A DNA stretch of 8,219 bases from Bacillota bacterium. Its GTDB lineage: Bacteria; Bacillota; Clostridia; Acetivibrionales; DSM-1351. Every line of letters begins with the position of its first letter. The stretch's first letter is position 1. The stretch spans positions 1 through 8,219 of the forward strand of contig JAEZIV010000395.1 in NCBI GenBank assembly GCA_023436515.1, written 5' to 3'. The notes beneath the pieces are model-generated. The model saw only the letters and a program-made list of their open reading frames with translations, did not search any database and was not told the origin of the DNA. Positions 1 to 5,684 of the stretch are shown in pieces. Both the position numbers and the translations under genes were made by a program.

Positions 1-14
1 ATTAATTTTGACAT
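1..14 (-). CDS. 5' end of a leftward gene, product unknown (partial)
   Basis: On the minus strand an ATG (14-12) is followed by codons for Ser-Lys-Leu before the sequence runs out. An AAAGGAG ribosome binding site lies at 27-21, six bases before the ATG, which is ideal spacing and is the main reason for calling a gene here. A weak promoter candidate on the same strand (TTTAGT at 81-76, 17 bases, TAGAAT at 58-53) would give a 5' leader of about 30 bases. The gene is divergent from amtB. Only four complete codons are visible, so nothing can be said about the product. Confidence 0.5.
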
Positions 15-163
15 CGAAAACTCCTTTCAAATGCAGGCAAGGTACCAACTTAATTCTACAGGAATTTGATGCAAGACTAAAATCTATTTTGTTATATTGA
101 AAGTGGAATTTACTTTTTCATTCAAGGTTTTTTGGATATTTCGGAATTATTTTGATTTTATAG

Positions 164-192
164 TTGACAATGCTAATTCTCTATGCTAAAAT
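164..192 (+). promoter_or_regulatory. Sigma-A-type promoter of the amtB-glnK leader
   Basis: A perfect TTGACA -35 box (164-169) is followed by a 17-base spacer and a TAAAAT -10 box (187-192). A TG at 184-185 forms an extended -10. This is the best promoter match in the window. Transcription would begin near 199. That puts both downstream terminators (224-268 and 402-447) inside the leader and leaves about 320 bases of 5' UTR before amtB. No sigma-54 type -24/-12 element was noticed upstream of amtB. Confidence 0.75.
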
Positions 193-223
193 GTTGATAA
201 ATTAATAAGAATGACAGCGATGG

Positions 224-268
224 AGCTGCTTGGTTAATTGCCTTTACAATTAGCTGGGTAGCTTTTTT
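224..268 (+). terminator. Intrinsic terminator 1 in the amtB leader
   Basis: Arms 224-240 and 247-263 pair along all 17 positions, with five G-T wobbles, around a six-base loop (CCTTTA, 241-246). The 3' arm runs straight into six Ts (263-268). The hairpin begins only about 25 bases after the predicted transcription start. Without antitermination it would release an RNA of about 70 bases. This fits an attenuator better than the end of an upstream gene, since no rightward ORF precedes it. A stand-alone small RNA gene is the alternative. Confidence 0.8.
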
Positions 269-290
269 GATGTTACAACTATATAAGACA

Positions 291-378
291 CTGACAGATA
301 AGAAAGCCTAAAATGGGTCAAATGGTTGTAATGTTTATGGGCAGTATATCGCATGTCAGAACTATATTCCTATACTGA
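291..378 (+). other. Two mutually exclusive hairpins between the tandem terminators
   Basis: Structure A pairs CTGACA (291-296) with TGTCAG (354-359). It continues with GATA (297-300) and TATC (347-350) across a three-base bulge, and is capped by GCCTA (306-310) with TGGGC (338-342). Structure B pairs TCAG (356-359) with CTGA (375-378), topped by TATA/TATA (363-366, 371-374) around a TTCC loop. Bases 356-359 are used by both, so only one can form. In addition TTACAAC (273-279) is complementary to GTTGTAA (325-331), which lies in the apical loop of A and could make a pseudoknot. The pairings are visible by eye, but folding energies were not computed. It matches no riboswitch class I recognise. 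Confidence 0.4.
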
Positions 379-401
379 AAGACCGGATAAAAGGATAACA
401 C

Positions 402-447
402 AACGATGTGTTTGGAGGATGTTTTCTCCTTGCATATCGTTTTTTTT
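402..447 (+). terminator. Intrinsic terminator 2 in the amtB leader
   Basis: Arms AACGATGTG (402-410) and CATATCGTT (433-441) form nine pairs with one G-T. A three-by-three internal loop and an inner GGAG/CTCC helix (414-417, 426-429) sit on top. Eight Ts follow or overlap the foot (440-447). It lies 75 bases upstream of the amtB ATG with no other clear promoter after it, so transcripts must read through both terminators, or start at an unseen promoter, to express amtB. Confidence 0.8.
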
Positions 448-483
448 GTTTCTTTTTTCCAAAAAGGCAGTAAGGAGTATTCA

Positions 484-519
484 ATGAGTAAAGTAAAAAT
501 AAAAAAATGGAGGGGTTAA
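484..519 (+). CDS. Possible 11-codon leader ORF coupled to amtB
   Basis: An ATG at 484 has an AAGGAG ribosome binding site at 472-477, six bases away, which is as good as that of most genes here. The ORF encodes a very basic peptide, MSKVKIKKWRG, and ends with TAA at 517-519, three bases before the amtB ATG (522). The amtB ribosome binding site (GGAGGGG, 509-515) lies inside this ORF. A ribosome finishing it would therefore be placed to restart on amtB. No homology is claimed. A short ORF can arise by chance in front of a gene, so confidence is low. Confidence 0.3.
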   Translation: MSKVKIKKWRG

Positions 520-521
520 TT

Positions 522-1775
522 ATGGCAACTATTAACACAGGAGATACAGCTTTTATACTGATCTCAGCAGCACTGGTTTTCTTCATGACACCAGGACTTG
601 CATTATTTTATGGTGGAATGGTAAAACGTAAAAATGTATTAAGTACAATTATGGCTTCATTCTTTATTGCCGGACTCGCGTCTGTTCTCTGGGTACTTAT
701 AGGCTACTCACTGTCCTTTGGCAATGATCACGGAGGAGTTATCGGAGGTCTCAATTTTGCACTTTTCAATAACGTAGGTGCTGAACCAAATCCTGATTAT
801 GCAGGAACAATTCCGCAATCTCTCTTCGCAGCTTTCCAGATGATGTTTGCAATCATCACACCGGCTCTTATTACAGGGTCATTAGTTGAAAGAATGAAAT
901 TCTCATCACTGTTTATTTTCATAGCTCTTTGGTCACTGGTAGTTTATTATCCAATGGCACATATGATGTGGGGAGTTGGAGGTATTTTAAGAGATCTTGG
1001 AGCAGTTGACTTCGCAGGTGGTAATGTTGTTCATATCAGCTCAGGTATATCAGGTCTGGTAGCTTGTATTATCTTAGGAAAGAGAAAAGGCTATGGAGTT
1101 ACATCACATCAGCCTCATAATATTCCATTAGTATTTCTCGGTTCAGCAATTTTGTGGTTCGGTTGGTTCGGATTTAATGCCGGAAGTGCTCTAGGAGCAG
1201 GTGAACTTGCTGTTCATGCCTTCATTGCTACAAACTCTTCTGCAGCAGCTGCATTGTTGTCTTGGATGCTGGTAGAGAAAATTACAAGGGGCAAGCCCAC
1301 TATGCTGGGTGCAGCAACCGGTGCAGTTGTAGGTTTGGTTGCTATAACTCCCGGTGCAGGCTTTGTTCCAATTTGGGCATCGCTTATAATCGGCGCAGTT
1401 GTAAGTCCAATTTGCTACTTCTCAATGAGCGTAATTAAGTCAAAACTCGGATATGATGATTCACTTGATGCTTTTGGATGTCATGGTATAGGCGGTATCT
1501 GGGGCGGTATTGCAACCGGATTATTTGCTAAAAATTCAATCAACTCAGTAGCACAATGGGATGGTCTTGTTTTTGGTGATACCAGATTGTTTACAGCACA
1601 GCTCATAAGCATATTAGTTACTATCGTACTTGCCACAGTGGGAACAGCAGTTATCATGTTTGTATTAAAACTGTTAATGAAGGATCTCAGAGTTACTTCT
1701 CGTGAAGAATCAGAAGGTCTTGATATCTCACAACATGGAGAATCCGCATACCCATCATTTTCGGGAATGGATTAA
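522..1775 (+). CDS. amtB: Ammonium transporter, Amt family
   Basis: Trimeric inner-membrane ammonium channel of the Amt/Mep/Rh family, 417 residues, with the usual 11 membrane segments. The pore histidine pair is present: H171 in VVHIS and H321 in FGCHG. They are 150 residues apart, as in the E. coli protein (H168, H318). Other pore residues match with an offset of three: D163, F218 and S222 in the WFGFNAGS stretch. The C-terminal cytosolic tail (about 387-417) keeps the LRV...EGLDISQHGESAY element that contacts GlnK. I chose ATG 522 over the in-frame ATG at 507 because GGAGGGG (509-515) precedes it at good spacing and the protein then starts like other Amts. No cleavable signal peptide is evident. 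It is followed after 39 bases by glnK and is probably controlled by terminators in its leader. Confidence 0.97.
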   Translation: MATINTGDTAFILISAALVFFMTPGLALFYGGMVKRKNVLSTIMASFFIAGLASVLWVLIGYSLSFGNDHGGVIGGLNFALFNNVGAEPNPDYAGTIPQSLFAAFQMMFAIITPALITGSLVERMKFSSLFIFIALWSLVVYYPMAHMMWGVGGILRDLGAVDFAGGNVVHISSGISGLVACIILGKRKGYGVTSHQPHNIPLVFLGSAILWFGWFGFNAGSALGAGELAVHAFIATNSSAAAALLSWMLVEKITRGKPTMLGAATGAVVGLVAITPGAGFVPIWASLIIGAVVSPICYFSMSVIKSKLGYDDSLDAFGCHGIGGIWGGIATGLFAKNSINSVAQWDGLVFGDTRLFTAQLISILVTIVLATVGTAVIMFVLKLLMKDLRVTSREESEGLDISQHGESAYPSFSGMD

Positions 1776-1814
1776 TAACGGTAAAAATACTAGTAGAGAA
1801 TTGGAGGCTATATT

Positions 1815-2153
1815 ATGAAGAAAATAGAGGCAATTATAAGACCTGCAAAGCTTGAAGAGCTTAAGGAAGCTTTGTTGGCCATAAATTTAGATGGTATTAC
1901 AATTTCACAGGTTATGGGTGCTGGAAAACAATTAGGGTGGAAGGAGTACTACAGAGGACAGGAGATTTCACTCAATGTTTTGCCAAAGGTTAAGCTGGAG
2001 CTGGTTTGTACAGACGAAAAGGTAGAACAGATCACAGAGACTATTATTAAATATACTCAAACCGGAGAAGTTGGGGATGGTAAAATATTTATTTCCGAGA
2101 TTCAAGATTGCATAAGGATACGTACTCGTGAAAGAGGTAATTCAGCAATATAA
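1815..2153 (+). CDS. glnK: PII family nitrogen regulatory protein, GlnK type
   Basis: Small trimeric cytosolic signal protein, 112 residues, the normal PII length. It senses ATP/ADP and 2-oxoglutarate and blocks the AmtB pore through its T-loop. Ligand residues seen are Q39 and K58 (2-oxoglutarate), the TGEVGDGK nucleotide loop (83-90) and R101/R103. Y46 of the T-loop is kept, but position 51, the uridylylated tyrosine in enteric PII, is isoleucine (YRGQEIS, 46-52), and position 49, serine-phosphorylated in cyanobacteria, is glutamine. Control by ligands alone is therefore likely. A GGAGG site precedes the ATG. The pairing with amtB supports GlnK rather than GlnB. A strong terminator follows. 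Confidence 0.95.
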   Translation: MKKIEAIIRPAKLEELKEALLAINLDGITISQVMGAGKQLGWKEYYRGQEISLNVLPKVKLELVCTDEKVEQITETIIKYTQTGEVGDGKIFISEIQDCIRIRTRERGNSAI

Positions 2154-2211
2154 CATCAAATGTAGATTTATCACTCTATATATAGATTGACAAGCTTCTG
2201 ACATATAAACA

Positions 2212-2256
2212 CCAAAAAAGCAGCTCTGCCGGCGATTGGCAGAACTGCTTTTTTGG
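2212..2256. terminator. Bidirectional intrinsic terminator between glnK and speB
   Basis: A long hairpin has arms 2212-2230 and 2238-2256. Eighteen pairs form with a single C-A mismatch (2224/2244) around a seven-base loop. Each arm ends in a run of A or T (A 2214-2219, T 2249-2254), so the structure has a U tract in both directions. It serves glnK on the plus strand and the convergent agmatinase-family gene, whose stop codon is 25 bases away, on the minus strand. Confidence 0.9.
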
Positions 2257-2280
2257 TAGGCGCAAAGCTGTAAAAATTAC

Positions 2281-3138
2281 TTACCTGGTAATGGTCAGTA
2301 TTACTTCCCTCAAAACCTTGCAGGCCAATGCAGTTGATGACCCGCTGTGGTCATAATGGGGAGAGAGCTCCACAATATCTGCTCCGATTAGGTTAAGAGC
2401 TGAAATGGTCTTTAATGCTCCAATAAGGTCTAGAAAACTGACACCTCCGGCTTCGGGAGTACCTGTGCCCGGAAAACTGGACGGGTCAAGTATATCCAGG
2501 TCAATAGTAAGGTAAACCGGTGAACTGCCAATCTCCTTCACTGCATTGACTAAAGTATCAAAATTGTGCAGACACATAGAGGTATGGCCTTCTTTGGACC
2601 AATAAAATTCCTCCCGAGTGCCGCTGCGAATACCGAACTGCCATATCCTGTTATCACCTAAAATATCCCATGCACGACGTATTACCGAGGAGTGGGAGAG
2701 AGCTTCTCCGAGGTAATCCTCCCGCAGATCGGTATGTGCATCAAAGTGAATAATTTTAAGATCAGGGTACTTCTTTACTGCCTGCTCAATTGCAGGGAGT
2801 GAGACAAGATGCTCTCCACCAATCATTAATGGCTTTTTGTTGCTTTCAAAAATATATTTTACAGTTTCAGATATCATATCCAATGCCTTTTGGGGAGAGC
2901 CAAAGGGCAGATCCAGATCACCATAGTCATTAATGGCATGATCGGTTATGTCAGCATCAAAATACGGGCTATAGGTTTCAATACCTATAGAATCCATCCT
3001 CATGGCAGAGGGGGCAAATCTTGTGCCTGGTCGGAAGGTAGTGGTTCCATCGTAAGGTGCTCCGAAAATAACAATTTCGGATGATGCGAAGGAACTGTCA
3101 CAGCCCAGAAATTTAGTTGAAAGAATATTATTGTCCAT
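2281..3138 (-). CDS. speB: Agmatinase-family ureohydrolase (SpeB-like)
   Basis: Cytosolic dimanganese hydrolase of the arginase/agmatinase family, 285 residues. Agmatinase splits agmatine into putrescine and urea. All six metal ligands can be read: H110 (IGGEH), D133, H135 and D137 (FDAHTD), D213 and D215 (IDLDILDP). The agmatinase-type signature SSFPGTGTPEAGG follows at 220-232. ATG 3138 is preferred over the in-frame ATG at 3150 because GGGAG (3148-3144) sits just before it and the upstream ATG lacks a good site. No arginine decarboxylase or other polyamine gene is in the window, so the substrate rests on family resemblance. Guanidinobutyrase or a related amidinohydrolase remains possible. 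It ends at the terminator shared with glnK. Confidence 0.85.
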   Translation of the reverse strand: MDNNILSTKFLGCDSSFASSEIVIFGAPYDGTTTFRPGTRFAPSAMRMDSIGIETYSPYFDADITDHAINDYGDLDLPFGSPQKALDMISETVKYIFESNKKPLMIGGEHLVSLPAIEQAVKKYPDLKIIHFDAHTDLREDYLGEALSHSSVIRRAWDILGDNRIWQFGIRSGTREEFYWSKEGHTSMCLHNFDTLVNAVKEIGSSPVYLTIDLDILDPSSFPGTGTPEAGGVSFLDLIGALKTISALNLIGADIVELSPHYDHSGSSTALACKVLREVILTITR

Positions 3139-3150
3139 TTTAGCTCCCAT

Positions 3151-3216
3151 CTACGCCCATAGCGCGTACATAAATAATACCGTGAAAAGCAGGATGACCA
3201 ACCAAAGTATTTTCAC
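3151..3216 (-). CDS. Possible 21-residue single-span membrane peptide upstream of speB
   Basis: On the minus strand a GTG (3216-3214) opens a 21-codon frame ending in TAG (3153-3151), directly against the alternative speB ATG at 3150. After the initial residue and one lysine nearly everything is hydrophobic or aromatic (KILWLVILLF, then TVLFMYALWA). This is the profile of a one-span membrane peptide with a positive N-terminus. Against it: the start is GTG, the only ribosome-binding hint is AGG six bases upstream, and the GTG lies in the foot of an 8-bp inverted repeat (3181-3188 with 3210-3217). If real, it would be co-transcribed and perhaps translationally coupled with speB. Confidence 0.3.
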   Translation of the reverse strand: MKILWLVILLFTVLFMYALWA

Positions 3217-3250
3217 GCTTAGCCTGACTTCAAAATTTCAATTTGAATGA

Positions 3251-3283
3251 ATTATATTTTATCATTTACAAGCTGAAATACAA
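3251..3283 (-). promoter_or_regulatory. Candidate promoter for speB
   Basis: On the minus strand TTGTAT (3283-3278) is followed, 16 bases on, by TAAAAT (3261-3256), which runs into a perfect TATAAT (3256-3251) at a spacing too wide (21) for the same -35. Either could serve as -10. Transcription would start near 3245, about 105 bases before the speB ATG, and would include the small hydrophobic ORF and the inverted repeat at 3181-3217. The DNA is very AT-rich, so chance matches are easy. Confidence 0.35.
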
Positions 3284-3324
3284 TAGCTATTATTTCTGTA
3301 CGAATTATATAAAATTTAGTATAC

Positions 3325-3353
3325 TTGTTTTAAGAAACTTATACGCTTAACAT
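3325..3353 (+). promoter_or_regulatory. Candidate promoter for the five-gene rightward run
   Basis: TTGTTT (3325-3330), a 17-base spacer and TAACAT (3348-3353) form a moderate sigma-A match, giving a start near 3360 and a leader of about 90 bases. A small hairpin, GATAC (3416-3420) with GTATC (3427-3431), sits just before the ribosome binding site of the first gene. The rest of the 3217-3450 gap is AT-rich divergent regulatory DNA with no other gene seen. Confidence 0.3.
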
Positions 3354-3450
3354 GGTATACATTGTTTAAAAAAGGTAAACCTAGCAACAAAACTATAAAT
3401 AAACTAATGTAGCCTGATACTATAGGGTATCGAGCAGATTAGGAGGATAT

Positions 3451-4107
3451 ATGACTTTTGTACCTGAGATCGAGGGAACCTTACGTAAGCATATGGTTAA
3501 AATACCAGATGTAATTAATCGTGCCGGTGGCATTAATATTTTCGGGAAAAACATAAAATCTTTGATGTTCACAACCGATGTTGCTATAATAAAGAATTGC
3601 AATGCAAATGCGGTAATGGCAGTTTACCCTTTCACACCCCAGCCCATTATATCCCATTCAATTATTAATGCATCCGACATTCCGGTATTCTGTGGTGTTG
3701 GCGGGGGAACAACAACGGGTAAGAGGGTAATAAACCTGGCAATGGATGCAGAATTTCAAGGTGCAATTGGTGTTGTAGTAAATGCTCCGACAAAAAATGA
3801 AACAATAAAGGCATTGCATGCAAAAATAGATATACCCATTGTGATTACAGTAACATCTGAGAATACAGATATTCAGGGCAGACTGGATGCAGGCGCACAA
3901 ATTCTTAACGTATCCTGTGCTGGCAGAACACCTGAGGTGGTCAGGATAATCAGAAGCAAATATCCCACCATACCTATAATTGCAACGGGAGGCCCAACAA
4001 CAGAGAGTATTCTGGAAACAATTGAGGCAGGAGCGAATACCATTACATATACTCCGCCTACATGTGCAGAATTATTTAAAATATTAATGACAAAATACAG
4101 GGAATAG
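3451..4107 (+). CDS. TIM-barrel-like protein of unknown function
   Basis: 218 residues, no signal peptide or membrane span. I do not recognise a characterised function. The C-terminal half has alternating strand-helix units. It ends in IIATGGPTTESILETIEAGA (176-195), which resembles the phosphate-binding end of small TIM-barrel enzymes such as KDPG aldolase, NanE or ThiE. A glycine/threonine-rich loop, GVGGGTTTGKR (82-92), is a second likely ligand site, though it is not a Walker A motif. An AGGAGG site (3441-3446) precedes the ATG closely. The gene starts a rightward run and is followed after 26 bases by a HAD phosphatase, which hints at a phosphorylated metabolite. That link is inference from neighbourhood only. 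Confidence 0.85.
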   Translation: MTFVPEIEGTLRKHMVKIPDVINRAGGINIFGKNIKSLMFTTDVAIIKNCNANAVMAVYPFTPQPIISHSIINASDIPVFCGVGGGTTTGKRVINLAMDAEFQGAIGVVVNAPTKNETIKALHAKIDIPIVITVTSENTDIQGRLDAGAQILNVSCAGRTPEVVRIIRSKYPTIPIIATGGPTTESILETIEAGANTITYTPPTCAELFKILMTKYRE

Positions 4108-4133
4108 ATTGATAAAAAGGATTTGGGGGATAA

Positions 4134-4766
4134 ATGATAAGACATATTATTTTTGACTTGGATGGAACATTGGTTGATTCCTTGGAAACATTCTTAAAAT
4201 TAGGAAATGAGCTTGCAATAAAGTATGGATATCAGCCCGTAAGTCAGGAGAGGATAAGGGAACTGCTGGAGCTTCCAATGAAAAAACGGTTGAGGGAGCT
4301 CAAGATACCGATATTCAAGCTTCCAAAGCTTGGAGTTGAACTTTTGAACAGCTATCATAGCTATGCTGAAGAGGTGAGTCCTATCGCAGGTGTGAGGGAA
4401 ATGCTGACTAAGCTTCATGCAGAGGGGTATGGATTAAGCATAGTCTCGTCCAATTCAGTCCAGAATATTCAGAATTTTCTTGAAACAAACAACCTGAAAT
4501 TATTTGATCACGTTCAATCCTCAAAGGGTCTGTTTTCTAAGCACGTTACAATTGGAAGGCTTATATCAAAGCTAGGGGTAGAAAAGAGAGAGGTTATATA
4601 TATAGGAGATGAACAACGTGATGTTGAAGCCTGCCGTAAAATTGGTATTAGAGTTATTTCGGTTTTGTGGGGCTTTGACTCCTTGAAGCTGCTTAAAAAG
4701 GTTAAGCCTGACTTTATAGTCTCCAAACCCCAGGAGATAGTTGAAATTATTACTTCTATAGAATAA
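4134..4766 (+). CDS. HAD superfamily hydrolase, phosphoglycolate phosphatase-like
   Basis: 210-residue cytosolic phosphatase of HAD subfamily IA. Motif I is FDLDGTLVDS with nucleophile D8 and acid/base D10. Motif II is in SIVSSN (S105). A motif III lysine is probably K136. Motif IV is IGDEQRDVEA with D159 and D163. The helical insert between motif I and about residue 85 is a small C1 cap, as in Gph/PgmB-type enzymes. Substrate cannot be told from sequence; phosphoglycolate phosphatase is a family guess. It starts 26 bases after the TIM-barrel gene with a GGGGG-type site, and the next gene follows after 54 bases, so co-transcription is likely. Confidence 0.87.
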   Translation: MIRHIIFDLDGTLVDSLETFLKLGNELAIKYGYQPVSQERIRELLELPMKKRLRELKIPIFKLPKLGVELLNSYHSYAEEVSPIAGVREMLTKLHAEGYGLSIVSSNSVQNIQNFLETNNLKLFDHVQSSKGLFSKHVTIGRLISKLGVEKREVIYIGDEQRDVEACRKIGIRVISVLWGFDSLKLLKKVKPDFIVSKPQEIVEIITSIE

Positions 4767-4820
4767 AGGTTAAGTATTACCGAAGACATAAAGTAAGAAT
4801 GATAAAAACTGGAGGAAAAA

Positions 4821-5684
4821 ATGCTATTAGCAGATGAATGGAAGGACTACGAATTACTTGCCACAGGTAATGGAGAAAAGCTTGAAAGATGGGGAGATAT
4901 AGTACTAAGAAGACCAGATCCACAGATTATATGGCCAGTTAACAATAAAAAAATATGGGAGCGAGCAGATGCTCACTATCATAGGAGTCAAAGCGGTGGA
5001 GGGCAATGGGAATATAAAAATAAACTGCCGAGAAGATGGACTATCAGCTTTGATAGATTAAAGTTCTATATTGAGCCCACCGGATTTAAGCACACCGGTT
5101 TATTTCCTGAACAGGCTGTTAATTGGAAGTGGATGATAAATAATATTCAAAAAGCCAAGAGACCTATCAAAGTGTTGAATCTTTTTGCATATACAGGAGG
5201 AGCAACAGTTGCCTCAGCCTTCGCAGGAGCAGAGGTGTGCCATGTTGATGCTGCAAAGGGCATGGTTAACTGGGCTAAAGAGAATCTGGCACTTTCAGGC
5301 TTGGCAGACAGACCTGTCAGATTTATTACTGATGACTGTATGAAGTTTGTTCAAAGAGAAATCAGAAGGGGCAAGAAATATGACGGAATCATTATGGATC
5401 CACCATCCTACGGCAGAGGTCCCAATGGGGAAATATGGAAGATAGAAGATTCTCTATATGATTTTGTAGAACAGTGCATGGGACTTTTATCGGATAATCC
5501 GTTATTTTTCCTGATAAATTCATATACAACAGGCTTTTCCCCAACTGTCCTAAGTAATATATTAATGAGGACGGTCGGAGTCAGGCATAAAGGTATTCAC
5601 AGCTGTGGAGAGGTTGGTTTACCTGAAAGCCAGTCGGGAATTACACTTCCATGTGGTATCTACGGAAGGTGGGAACACCCTTGA
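4821..5684 (+). CDS. Class I SAM-dependent methyltransferase, RlmI/COG1092-like
   Basis: 287 residues. The SAM-binding motif I is LNLFAYTGG (119-127), with the acidic motif II residue D143 in HVDAAKGM and the catalytic-loop motif DPPSYGRG (193-200). The preceding FKHTGLFPEQ (89-98) is typical of the COG1092 / Methyltrans_SAM group, which includes the 23S rRNA methyltransferase RlmI. The N-terminal about 85 residues do not look like the PUA domain found in RlmI. An RNA substrate is likely, given the family and the adjacent pseudouridine synthase, but the target base is unknown. The start has a good GGAGG site (4811-4815). Its TGA (5682-5684) overlaps the next gene's TTG start. Confidence 0.87.
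   Translation: MLLADEWKDYELLATGNGEKLERWGDIVLRRPDPQIIWPVNNKKIWERADAHYHRSQSGGGQWEYKNKLPRRWTISFDRLKFYIEPTGFKHTGLFPEQAVNWKWMINNIQKAKRPIKVLNLFAYTGGATVASAFAGAEVCHVDAAKGMVNWAKENLALSGLADRPVRFITDDCMKFVQREIRRGKKYDGIIMDPPSYGRGPNGEIWKIEDSLYDFVEQCMGLLSDNPLFFLINSYTTGFSPTVLSNILMRTVGVRHKGIHSCGEVGLPESQSGITLPCGIYGRWEHP

Larger units (their letters stand above)
199..521 (+). other. Long structured 5' leader of amtB-glnK, putative attenuator region
   Basis: Between the inferred transcription start (about 199) and the amtB ATG lie two intrinsic terminators and several other hairpins. A short hairpin, CAGC (215-218), hexaloop GATGGA (219-224), GCTG (225-228), uses bases that also form the foot of the first terminator (224-268), so the two cannot form together. 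It could act as an antiterminator. The hexaloop recalls ANTAR-protein targets, which have paired hairpins with A1 and G4 in six-base loops. Here G4 is present but position 1 is G, and no clear second hairpin was found, so the ANTAR reading is only a hypothesis. Known clostridial nitrogen genes are controlled by ANTAR antitermination, which makes the idea reasonable. Confidence 0.5.

Noticed and set aside
97..125. Imperfect inverted repeat (TTGAAAGT ... ACTTTTTCATTCAA) upstream of the promoter.
   Set aside because: The pairing needs bulges and the DNA is very AT-rich. It could be an operator but there is no independent support.
211..237. Eight-codon ORF (MTAMELLG) overlapping the 5' arm of terminator 1, which could be a ribosome-controlled attenuator peptide.
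   Set aside because: There is no ribosome binding site before the ATG (only AT-rich bases) and no run of a regulatory amino acid.
313..378. 21-codon plus-strand ORF beginning MGQMVVMFMG between the two leader terminators.
   Set aside because: No ribosome binding site is present, and the region is better explained by base-paired RNA structure.
362..586. 74-codon minus-strand ORF across the amtB leader and start.
   Set aside because: It is antisense to amtB and terminator 2, has no ribosome binding site, and its low-complexity lysine stretch comes from the T tracts.
3321..3361. Two GTATAC hexamers with an interrupted repeat between speB and the TIM-barrel gene.
   Set aside because: They are short palindromes in AT-rich DNA with imperfect arms, not distinguishable from chance.
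3658..4145. Overlapping minus-strand ORFs of 80 and 90 codons inside the TIM-barrel gene.
   Set aside because: These are shadow frames of a well-supported plus-strand gene, with no ribosome binding site or recognisable protein features.
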